Positions 10,085 to 18,634 of a stretch of 64,000 nt of DNA are shown one piece after another. Both the position numbers and the translations under genes were made by a program. The DNA is from Sacculina carcini (Eukaryota > Arthropoda > Thecostraca > Sacculinidae). The first letter of the stretch is position 1; each line of letters starts with the position of its first letter. The stretch lies in assembly GCA_916048095.2 (NCBI GenBank), contig OU696595.1, forward strand, positions 1,718,795 to 1,782,794, in the 5' to 3' direction. Under the pieces are notes generated by a model. It was not told where the DNA came from. It searched no databases and saw only the letters and a list, made by a program, of their open reading frames with translations.

Positions 10085-13000
10085 TCAGGTTGTCTGGCCG
10101 AGCAACCTCGAGCTCCTGAGGAAAGACACGGCACCGACCGGGTTGTACCACAGGTCCCTGATGGAATTGATTTTGTGTTGGCGTCTGAGTTGTGTGTGTG
10201 CTGTGCAGTGTTCCATGATGTGTGTGATGGTGTGTGGTGCTGAATTGCAATCTGGACAGGTGTCATCGATTGAGTCATCCAACCTTTTCTGATATGACAG
10301 AAGGGCAGGACACTGACCGCATCTCAACCTGGCCAGATGCACCTTGTTTTCGCGTGTGAGTGTGTTTTCTGATTTGTGTATGTCCGGTGGGTGTCTTTGT
10401 AGGAGTGTATTGTGTTGTAGTGAGTGTATGGCTTTTCGTGCGATCTCTGTGTGTATGTGTTTCTTGATTGATGTACGTAGGGGAGCTGGTGGAAGTGATG
10501 TGAAAATTTGTCTGTGGTAAAGTGTGCTTGGTGTTGTTTTTATGTTTCTGTCTGTGTTGTCTTGTGTTGTGAGGTGATGTAGTGGATGTGCTGTGTTGGT
10601 GACTGCTGCTGCGAGTGTTTGTGTGCCTCTCATGTCTAGGTGGTGTGTCAGTTTGAGTATTTTAGTTTCGTGATGAAGGTGGTCTACTGGTGTGGTGGCT
10701 GTGCATCCTGTGATTGTTCTGAGTGCGGTGTTTTGAAGTGTTTGAAGTGTGTTTGTGTGGCGTGTTGCGAGATTGCTAGCCCATGCGGGGCTAGCATATT
10801 CTATCACGGGTCGGATGTACTGTTTGTATATGGTGGTTGTGGTGTCTTTGTTGTGTCCGAAAGTTGTGTGTGAGAGTGCTTTCAGTGTGTTGAGGCGTGG
10901 AGTGACCTTAGTTTTGATGTTGGTGATGTGTTGTTGGAATGAGAGTTGTGTGTCGTATGTGACGCCTAGTATTTTTGGTGTGTGCGTGTGTGGGATGATC
11001 GTGTTGTTGATGGTGATTTGTGGTGTGTAGTTGTGTTCGGATGTCCAGTTGGTGATGAGTGTGGCTGTGGATTTGGCCGGTGCAATGTTCAGTTGGTTTG
11101 TGCTGAACCATTGTTGTAGTGTGTTGATGTAAGGTTGTAGTGTGTGCACTGCTGTGTCGGCGTGTCTGTGTGTGCTTGTGATTGTGATGTCGTCTGCATA
11201 TGATGATATCTGTATGGATGGAGTGCTTCGTGCTGGCATGTCATGTAGGTATAGGTTGAATAGTGTTGGTGCTAAAACGGAGCCCTGAGGGACTCCGTTT
11301 GTTATATTGCGTATGTGAGATTATTGTCCGTTGTACCTCACATGGGCGCATCTGCCAGCGAGGTAGTTGGCCAACCCTCTCTTAGTGTTATTGTGAAGTG
11401 TGGTGTCTAGTATTTTGTTTGTGAGATTGTGTCGTGGAACTCTGTCGAAGGCTTTGCTGATGTCGAGTGTTATGAGTAGTGTTCTGTGTGGTGGTTTTGT
11501 TGTGTTTATGTTACCCATCATGGTCTGTGTGAGTTTTGTGAGCAGTGTGGTTGTAGAGTGCAGTGATCTGAAGCCGTGTTGTGATTGTGATAGTGGGATT
11601 TGTGGTGTGATGAGTTTGAGGATGAGGCGTTCTGTGATTATTGATGGTTTGCAGAACAGTGTGATTGGACGATGTGAAGAAGGTAGCGTCGGATCTGTGC
11701 CTTGTTTGTGTAGTGTGATGATGATGCCCGTTTTCCAGATGTGAGGTATTGTGTTGTGTGAGTAGCTGTAGTTGGATATGTTGGTGAGTGTCTGTATGCC
11801 TTGTGGTCCAATATGTTTCAGAAAGATGTTACTTATTCCATCTGGACCACAGGCTGATGATTGTTTGATGTTGTGTATGATGTGTCGTGTCTGCGCATGT
11901 GTGAATGGTGCGTATAGTGGATCTGTGCTGAATGTGTGTTTACGTCTGATGATTGTCCTGTCTTTTTGTGTAGGAGTGATGTGGCTGATGTGTGAGTAGT
12001 GATTAATGAGTGTGTTTGCTTGTTGTTTATTTGAAGGAACTGTTGTTGTGTCGGTCGTGATGGCTGCGTGTGTGCGTGTTATATTGCTGTTTGAGAGTGT
12101 GATGCTTTTCAGTGTGTTGTATAATTTTGAGGTGTTTGATCTGTGATCTAGTGTTTTATGTAGTTGTGCCAGTTCAGTAATTTTTGTTCATGTATCTTGC
12201 TGTTGATTGTGGTGTTGAGTGTGTGTATTTGTTCGGATGTATTGTGTGAGTTTGGTGTTGGAGTGTTTCAGTGTGTCGCGTTGTTTGATGAGTGTGTGTA
12301 TTTCTTGTGTAAAGTTTGGGTTGTGGTGTTTTCTGTGTCCTTTTGGGATGTGTTGTTTGTCTGCCTTGTGTATGATGTCGTTAAATGTTTGGACTGTTAT
12401 AATTATGTCCGTGATGTCTGTTGTGTTGAGTTGCGTAAATGCTAGTTCCGTGTCGTGTGTGAATTGTGACCAATTGGCTTTTGTGTAATTTGTGTAAGTG
12501 CGTCTGGTTGTGTTTGGTGCAGTTCTGATTTTGGTGGTGATGACGATTGGGAGGTGGTCTGAGCCAAGCTCTTTGACCACCTTCCAAGTGGTTGTGTGGA
12601 TGAGATTCGGTGTGCAAAATGTGATGTCAGGTGATGTCGAATGATAGTGTGCCTGATGTGTGGTGTGAGTGTGTTGGTGAGTGTTGTTGAGTATGTAGAG
12701 GTGTTCTGTTTGTTGAAGTATGTCTGTGCCTCTGTTGGTGAGTGGATTGTGTCTGTACCAGGCATGATCTTTGGCGTTGAAGTCTCCACCCAGTATTATG
12801 TTAGGTGTGTTTGTGAGGTTGCGTATATCTGGTGTGTAGTTGCGAGGTACTGTTGGTGAAGTTTGTGGTGGAATGTATACGTTGATGATTGAAATGTGTG
12901 AGTGTGTGCCAGTGCGTATTTGTATCGACTGTAATTCAGTTGCTTGTGTCTGTGTGCTGGTGTTTGTGTAGTTGATAGTTCTGTGTATAAGTGTGATGAG

Positions 13001-13678
13001 GCCAGCGCCTCGACCGCTAGTGCGGTCTTGGCGGATGGTGGTGTAATTGTGAAAGGTGGGTGTTCTGTGGTGCTGTTGTAACTTTGTTTCTTGTATGAGT
13101 GCTATGTGAATGGAGTGTCGTGTGAGGAAGTGTGTTAGTTCGTGTTTTTTTGTGTTGATGCCGTCGATGTTGAGCTGGAGAATGTTGATGTTGTGTGTGC
13201 GGTGTATGTTGGTGTTTGTGCGAGTGAGAGTGTTGTTGATGTGTTGAGTTGTTGATGGAGGTGGTGGTGGTGGTGAGTGTGATGATGATGGCAGAACTGA
13301 TGGTGATGATAGTGAGGATGGTGCTGATGGTGATGGTGATGCTTGTGAGGAGGACGAAGTTGTTGGTGAGTGTGAGGATGAACGAGTTGTGTGTGAAGAT
13401 GGGAATGATGGTGATGTCGGTGGTGCTGATGACCGCGATGATGGTGATGGTGATGAAACAGAGGTGACTGATGTTGGTGAATGTGCCAGTGTCGGTGTAC
13501 GTGCAGGTGTTGATGAGTTTGGTGCGCATAATAAGCAGATGAATGAGTGCGTGTATTGTGTGATGTTGTGTAGTGATGTGCATGTGGTGTGGCACCAGTT
13601 CATGCAGGAGTTGCACTGGACTGAGCGTTTCGTGTGTCGGCGTGTAGTGAGTGGCAGGTGTATGTGTGTCTTGGGCAT
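10085..13678 (-). pseudogene. LINE polyprotein: PHD finger, APE endonuclease, reverse transcriptase
   Basis: One frame of 1,198 codons is interrupted only by TGA at 12188-12190 and TAA at 11321-11323. In order: a zinc finger (CNSCMNWCHTTC ... CLLC); a Ser/Pro-rich linker; the endonuclease with LQLNIDG, IQETK, GGDFNAKDHAWY and a final GSDHLPI; then the reverse transcriptase with DISKAFDRVP, NGVPQGSVLAP and SYADD; then a C-terminal region with CGQCPALL. Reverse transcription would be target-primed in the nucleus. The protein is strikingly rich in Thr, His, Asn and Ile because the sense strand is poor in G. Sequence before 13678 belongs to the same protein in another frame (up to about 13923), so one further frameshift lies near 13640-13660. 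Confidence 0.85.
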
Positions 13679-13698
13679 GGATTTGGTTCTACGTCTCC
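13672..13698 (-). other. 2A-like peptide motif with G-to-C change (GDVEPNPCP)
   Basis: Just upstream of the PHD finger, in the frame 13600-13923, the minus strand encodes ILAGDVEPNPCP. This matches the D-V/I-E-x-N-P-G-P core of 2A ribosome-skipping peptides, which are known at the N-terminus of some CR1/L2-type LINE proteins in invertebrates. The Gly where skipping occurs is Cys here, so this copy should not skip. Confidence 0.6.
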
Positions 13699-14222
13699 TG
13701 CGAGTATGAGCATACGAGAAATGATCGCGAGCGGGTCACATCTCGACGCCCCCGCAGGAGACGGTGACATGCGTGGAAATGAAAGTGTGAGGCGAGCGGT
13801 GTTAGTACTGTGTCTGTTGTTTGTGTATGTGTAGCGTGGCGTCACGATTTGTGCCAGTTGCACTGAGCTGAAAAAAGACCTGTGGAAACCGGGTGACCGA
13901 AGCCGATCCCAGGAGCTCGACATCCCCGCCGTTCTGACGAGGCTGGAAGAATTGTTGCTGCGGTTTGGCCTCCAGATTGGAGGGTGGTCCCACGACGTAG
14001 ACGTCGCAGCTCCAGGACATCCAGGACCTGTTTTTGTTGTTGGCGTTCCTCAGGTTGTCTGGCCGAGCGACCTCGCGTTGTAATAGTTGTCACGTGTGTT
14101 GTAGATTTTATGCTAAAAGTGATTGGAGACTGATGGACCGTTAGGAATTTGAAAAGCATTGAGAAAGAGAGAGAGGAAGTGATAGGAAGTGAGACAGAAG
14201 AATCGTAGACTTTTAAGCGGCT

Positions 14223-15433
14223 GTGTCTCGTGAGCTGAGAGCTCTCACAAATGTTGGTTCGCTTCCACTGAGCAGCGTTGTAGGGCGTGCGCGGTGCCTA
14301 ATGGCCGAGTATGCAGACCATTCTGTTGTGTCTGTAGCTGCTAGGAAGAAACAACGAGCAAAATCGGCACACGTCACGATACGATGCTTCAGGTGCGGTG
14401 GACTTCATCTTGGACGATTCTGCCCGGAAGGTCGGGGAAAGATAACATGCTGGACATGTGGCGAAGAAGAACATATCTCCAGACATTGTACCGTGTCGGG
14501 AAACGGAGAAGGGAGAGTTTCTGCACCGGAGGCTCCCCCGAAGTAGCACTGAAGGCGCTACCTATCGTTGATGCCACGGTTAACGGGCATGATGCGAGAG
14601 CTTTGATTGATTCTGGCTGCTCTCAAACGGTGATATCAGCTCGGTTTTGTAGTTATGCAGCTGGGCGGTGCGATATTGTAACATTTGACGGTGACAAAGT
14701 GTGTTGTGGTGGTCCGGTTCGCGCATCAATCAAACTGATGGACAGAAGCGTGAACGTTGCTGTGATTGTTGCAGAACAGCTCATATATGGAGTGGAGGTT
14801 CTTATAGGCATGGACGTAATCACCAAGATGGGTGGAGTTTTATTGATGATCGTGGAGTGAAATTCAATGTACATCGTAATGTGTGTGCTTCTGCTCAAGG
14901 TGCAAACGTACATAAGTTATCTGTTGACGACGATGACTTCTCAGCCTGGTTTGACGGTGAGAAGTGGAGGGCCAGGTGGGAGTGGAAGAATGAGCCCCCG
15001 GTGCTTAGAAATTCGGTATGTTGTTACAAAAGCGGCATGACATCTGAGGTGGAGAAGAAATTCGACGCTGAAGTGCAGAGGTGGGTCGATGAGGGTTTGT
15101 TGGTACCTGACAATAACAAACGTCCGATCGGTGTCATCATACTCATGGCCCACTCACGCAAGAGAACAATGGAAAAGTTAGACCCGTGCTAGACTAATAA
15201 CTTAATAACTTTGTTAGTTAACTTTATAATTAACTTTTCAGCGAGTGTGTTGGCGAGGAAAATACTTTCACCTTTTTCGGTTGGGGTTCGGGTTAAATTG
15301 TACCCCTCGAATTATGAGTCAGGTTCTACAGAAAGTGTTACAACAGAGTGAAAGAGTAAGGAATGGAACTAGTGCATACATGGACGATATAATTATAGAT
15401 GAACACGTTTGGTCTCGAAGCGAAACTTCCTGA
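14223..15433 (+). pseudogene. Gypsy A gag C-terminus, protease and broken reverse transcriptase
   Basis: Two zinc knuckles are visible: CFRCGGLHLGRFC (C-x2-C-x3-H-x4-C) and CWTCGEEEHISRHC (C-x2-C-x4-H-x4-C). They are followed by a retropepsin site ALIDSGCSQTVIS and GVEVLIGMDVI. The RT N-terminal strand (EVQRWVDEGLLVPDNN) ends at 15192. The next recognisable RT piece, FRLGFGLNCTPRIMSQVL ... AYMDDIIID, begins near 15262. The palm segment with the first catalytic Asp is lost. Several frameshifts separate these parts. Confidence 0.75.
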
Positions 15434-15484
15434 ACCGCTTGAGAATAATCGTGTTCTCGGTTTGAAGTAGGAACAAGGAAGTAA

Positions 15485-17224
15485 ATGCAGTTCAAGCGTG
15501 GAAATGAATTGCCAGATATCGAAGAGACAACAATGAGTCGGCGGACGTTGTTTTCTGTGTGTGGTCGTCTCATTGGGCACTACCCTGTGTGCGGGTGGCT
15601 CCGTGTGGCGTGCAGCTATGTGAAAAGAGTGTGTGAAGGAAAGTCGTGGGATGATGATATTGGTGGGGAGGCGCACGGAATGTTGCGGGATGTGTTGAGG
15701 AAAGTCCGAATGTGTGATCCAGTGAGAGGACCATGGTCGGTGTCGTTTGATGTGGTTTCTGGAAAAGTGTGGAGTGATGCTAGTAATCTGGTCACTGGAG
15801 TAGCCATTGATATTGAGGGAAAAATAGTGGAAGATGGTGCGTGGCTAAGAAAACCGTCTGATTTTAGTCACATCAACATCGCTGAGCTTGACGCAGCTAT
15901 ACGTGGTATTAATCTGGCTCTAAAATATAAACTAAATGATTTGGATGTTGTGACTGATTCGAATACGGTTTCCAGCTGGTTGAAGTCGGCTTTGCGAGGT
16001 GAACAAAGAGTTAAGGTTGCGGGCATGTCGGAAATGTTAGTGAGACGACGATTAGGCCTATTTCAAGAAGTTGTTGAGCAGTTTGGACTCAAAGTTAATG
16101 TGACGTTACTGGAGTCACGCAAGAACCTGGCAGATGCCCTGACTAGGGTAGACAAACGATGGCTGAACAAGAGACGTGTCAGCAATAGTCCAACACCGGT
16201 GTGCAATGTGAGTGTAAGCACTCTGCACAATGATCACCACTTCGGTGTGGAGAGAACCCTGCAGCTGGCCAAGCTCGTCAACCCAGATGTGACAAGGAAA
16301 GAGGCGGAGTATTGTGTGAAGCATTGCACTCAATGTCGCAGTATCGACCCAGCTCCAGTACAGCATGAGCCGGGTGTGCTGACTGTGAGTGAAAACTGGT
16401 TGAGGTTGTCTGTTGACACGACTCACTGGAACGGCAAATGTTTCCTAACAATTGTTGATTGTGGTCCAAGCCGTTTTGCTCTGTGGCGTCGGATGGAGTC
16501 TGAAAACTCGAGAGATGTTGTTAGGATTTTACAGGAAGTGTTTAGGGAACGAGGTCCGCCGTCCGGGATTATGCTTGAAAACAGTGCAACTTTCCGTTCC
16601 TACCAAGTGTCTCAGTTGTGTCGTAAGTGGTGGGTGAATTTGAGGTACCGAGCTGCATATAGACCTGCAGGGAACGGTGTGGTTGAGAGAAACCACCGAA
16701 CAATTAAGCGTGTGGCAGCTCGCACCGGAAAATCACCATTGGAGGCTGTGTTTTTTTACAACCTGGCCGCGACTGGCAACGAGGGTCGTGTTAGTTCACC
16801 AAGTACTATGATTCATTCATATCAATGGCGGCATCCTCGCGCAGAACCAACGACATTGGACGACACCACTAGTACCAGAATTCGTGAGGGTGAAACTGTT
16901 CTGGTGAAGCCGGCAGACGGCAAGTGCACGTCGCGTTGGCAACCGGGCAGAGTAACTGGCGTTATTTCAGGAAATAACATTGAGGTTGACGGTGTGTCTC
17001 GTCATATACTTGATGTGCGCCGTTTATTGGATACAACGGATGAAAGTGACGATGACGAGGAGACAGACGATGCACCAGGGGATCGTGAGCAGACTTCTGA
17101 AGTTCTGCATGCGGATACGGATGATGGTGGAAACAGCGATGCAACAGAAACAGGAATATTGCTGTCAAGAAGATCTTCACGGGTACGACGATCACCGGCG
17201 TGGCTTAGTGACTACGAAAGATGA
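15485..17224 (+). CDS. Gypsy A pol fragment: RNase H and integrase
   Basis: The open frame is 579 codons. The start is the RT connection region (LPDIEETTMSRRTLFSVCGRL). RNase H follows at about residues 90-200 (VWSDASNLVTGVAID, HINIAELDAAIRG, VVTDSNTVSSWL). Integrase follows with an HHCC-like zinc site (H...H..C..C, residues 240-290), core WLRLSVDTTHWNGK, a second acidic position in a GIMLENSATF block, and NGVVERNHRTIKR. The second catalytic Asp is Glu here (LEN for TDN), so the integrase may be inactive. An acidic, Arg-rich tail ends RRSSRVRRSPAWLSDYER. It is intact as a reading frame but useless without the deleted RT. Confidence 0.75.
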   Translation: MQFKRGNELPDIEETTMSRRTLFSVCGRLIGHYPVCGWLRVACSYVKRVCEGKSWDDDIGGEAHGMLRDVLRKVRMCDPVRGPWSVSFDVVSGKVWSDASNLVTGVAIDIEGKIVEDGAWLRKPSDFSHINIAELDAAIRGINLALKYKLNDLDVVTDSNTVSSWLKSALRGEQRVKVAGMSEMLVRRRLGLFQEVVEQFGLKVNVTLLESRKNLADALTRVDKRWLNKRRVSNSPTPVCNVSVSTLHNDHHFGVERTLQLAKLVNPDVTRKEAEYCVKHCTQCRSIDPAPVQHEPGVLTVSENWLRLSVDTTHWNGKCFLTIVDCGPSRFALWRRMESENSRDVVRILQEVFRERGPPSGIMLENSATFRSYQVSQLCRKWWVNLRYRAAYRPAGNGVVERNHRTIKRVAARTGKSPLEAVFFYNLAATGNEGRVSSPSTMIHSYQWRHPRAEPTTLDDTTSTRIREGETVLVKPADGKCTSRWQPGRVTGVISGNNIEVDGVSRHILDVRRLLDTTDESDDDEETDDAPGDREQTSEVLHADTDDGGNSDATETGILLSRRSSRVRRSPAWLSDYER

Positions 17225-17243
17225 TGTGGACATCAGGAGGGCG

Positions 17244-17497
17244 TGTTGTATAATTGTTATGTGTAGTGCGTTGTAATACTTGTCACGTGTGTTGTAGATT
17301 TTATGTCAAAGTGATTGGAGTCTGATGGACCGTTAGGAATTTGAAAAGCAGTGGGAAAGAGGGTGAAAAAGTGATAGGAAGTCAGAGACAGAATAATCGT
17401 AGACTTTTAAACGTTATTGTTCGTGTAATATTGTTTCGTGTATAATATATTCTTATTGTTCGTACTGCTTGCAGTTTGACCACAAAAATTACCAAGA
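17244..17497 (+). repeat. Gypsy A 3' LTR
   Basis: Begins TGTTGTATAATTGTTATGTG right after a purine run (ACATCAGGAGGGCG) that serves as polypurine tract. It matches 10029-10061 and 14086-14218 with many differences, so the insertion is older than Gypsy B, C or D. It contains a TATAATATATTC stretch. Confidence 0.65.
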
Positions 17498-18212
17498 CAA
17501 GTGATCAATAAACCAAACTATTACGAAAACTAAAGGATCTCGGAATTACCGGCCAAGTGGGCAGATGGCTTTCTAGTTTCTTGATGGAAAGATCACAAAG
17601 AGTGTCGATTGATGGCACGATGTTATCCCCAAGTAAGGTCCAAAGTGGAGTGCCGCAAGGATCCGTGTTAGGACCTCTGCTTTTCATTGTATATCTGCAC
17701 GATATGGACAAGGAGCTGATTCGTTCTACAGCCACCTCCTTTGATGATGATACTAGAATTAAAAGTGAAATCGCGCATTGTGACGATGCATGAGGTTACA
17801 GAAGGATATGAATCTGGTATTGAGATGGGCGGAATTGAATGACATGGCACTAAATGAGAACAAGTTTGATTTATCGAGATATGGGTCGAACATAAAGTTG
17901 AAGATGGAAACATTTTATCATTGCAATGACCAACCTCTTCTAGAAAAAGATGAAGTCAAGGATCTAGGAATCTACATGAGCAGTGATGCATCTTTTGATT
18001 ATCATTTGAACCAAACTGTGTTCAATGCAAGGAAAATGAGTGGCTGGGTATTTCGCAAATTCAGAACAAGAGACCCAACTAGCATGCTCACTATATGGAA
18101 GGCAATGATCTTACCAAAACTGGAATATATAGCTGTTAATTATGGTCACCATACAAAATCCAAAACATAATGAAAGTTGAAGCCATACAGAGGTCTTTCA
18201 CCAGCAGAATAC
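17498..18212 (+). mobile_element. CR1/Jockey-like LINE, part 1 (RT core)
   Basis: Frames 17557-17793 and 17790-18170 give LKDLGITGQVGRW, VQSGVPQGSVLGPLLFIVYL, a catalytic box reading SFDDDTRI, DLGIYMSSDASFDYHL and WKAMILPKLEY. The usual F/YADD is FDDD, and frameshifts occur near 17790 and 18165, so the copy is inactive. It is cut at 18212 by Gypsy B and resumes at 23769. Confidence 0.82.
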
Positions 18213-18579
18213 TGTAGAAATGCAGCTAATAGTGAGCGAACTGTGCGTAGAGCAGTGTGACTTACGCAAGGTCACCGGCCAGCGTTAGGCACGCATTAAT
18301 GCGCGTGTGTCTGCACACACTTCTATGTGATCATTCAATGTTTGACAGGCGCGCTGATCGCATGTGCCTATTTCGCCCGGTAAGTGGCAATACCCGCTAA
18401 ACCCATTGTGTACTGAGATTGCGTACTCGTATTTCCCAATGCGTGTGTACTGTGTCCCAGCGGGAGTATTTGCGGGCTATTAGAAGTGTTTTGTTGATAT
18501 GTATATGATTGTTTTGTTTGCAGATTAAATCATTCGTGAACTTTAATATACGTGTATGTTCCGAATGTCTGTCTGAACA
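18213..18579 (+). repeat. Gypsy B 5' LTR
   Basis: TG...CA-bounded, 367 bp, with a TATATG/TATGTATATG promoter-like stretch at 18498-18508. GATTAAATCA at 18523-18532 is the exact reverse complement of the ten bases (18580-18589) that directly follow the LTR. Confidence 0.9.
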
Positions 18580-18589
18580 TGATTTAATC
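18580..18589 (+). other. Gypsy B primer-binding site, apparently self-complementary
   Basis: TGATTTAATC touches the 5' LTR end. It does not begin TGG, so it does not pair with a tRNA CCA end. It pairs perfectly with GATTAAATCA in the LTR, the arrangement used by Tf1/sushi-type elements whose own RNA 5' end primes reverse transcription. Confidence 0.55.
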
Positions 18590-18634
18590 GGGATCTCTAT
18601 CAAACATTTTTGTAAATAATATCGCCGAGTGAAT

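Larger units (their letters stand above)
10062..14074 (-). mobile_element. Near-complete non-LTR retrotransposon inside the Gypsy A 5' LTR
   Basis: It is flanked by the 11-bp direct repeat GCGTTGTAATA (10051-10061 and 14075-14085), a target duplication in LTR sequence. On the minus strand it carries a 2A-like peptide motif, a PHD-like zinc finger, an APE endonuclease and a reverse transcriptase, and ends in an (AAC)n-type tail (about 10062-10080). The first and last 30 bases are near-identical direct repeats. The type (PHD finger, APE, RT, no RNase H) suggests the CR1/L2 group. Confidence 0.88.
10029..17497 (+). mobile_element. Ty3/Gypsy LTR retrotransposon A, decayed, 5' LTR split by a LINE
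   Basis: The LTR start TGTTGTATAATTG occurs at 10029 and 17244. The 5' LTR is broken: 10029-10061, then 14086-14218 after a LINE insertion. It then departs from the 3' LTR (17244-17497), so about 100 bases of its 3' part are missing. CAAGT lies just outside both ends (10024-10028, 17498-17502), a probable 5-bp target duplication, although the right LTR edge then ends in AAGA rather than CA. Gene order is gag knuckles, protease, reverse transcriptase, RNase H, integrase. The RT is internally deleted, so the copy is dead. Confidence 0.75.

Noticed and set aside
12164..13709. Plus-strand frames rich in Val, Cys and Met over the 10-14 kb region
   Set aside because: Shadows of the minus-strand LINE polyprotein, whose conserved motifs all lie on the other strand.
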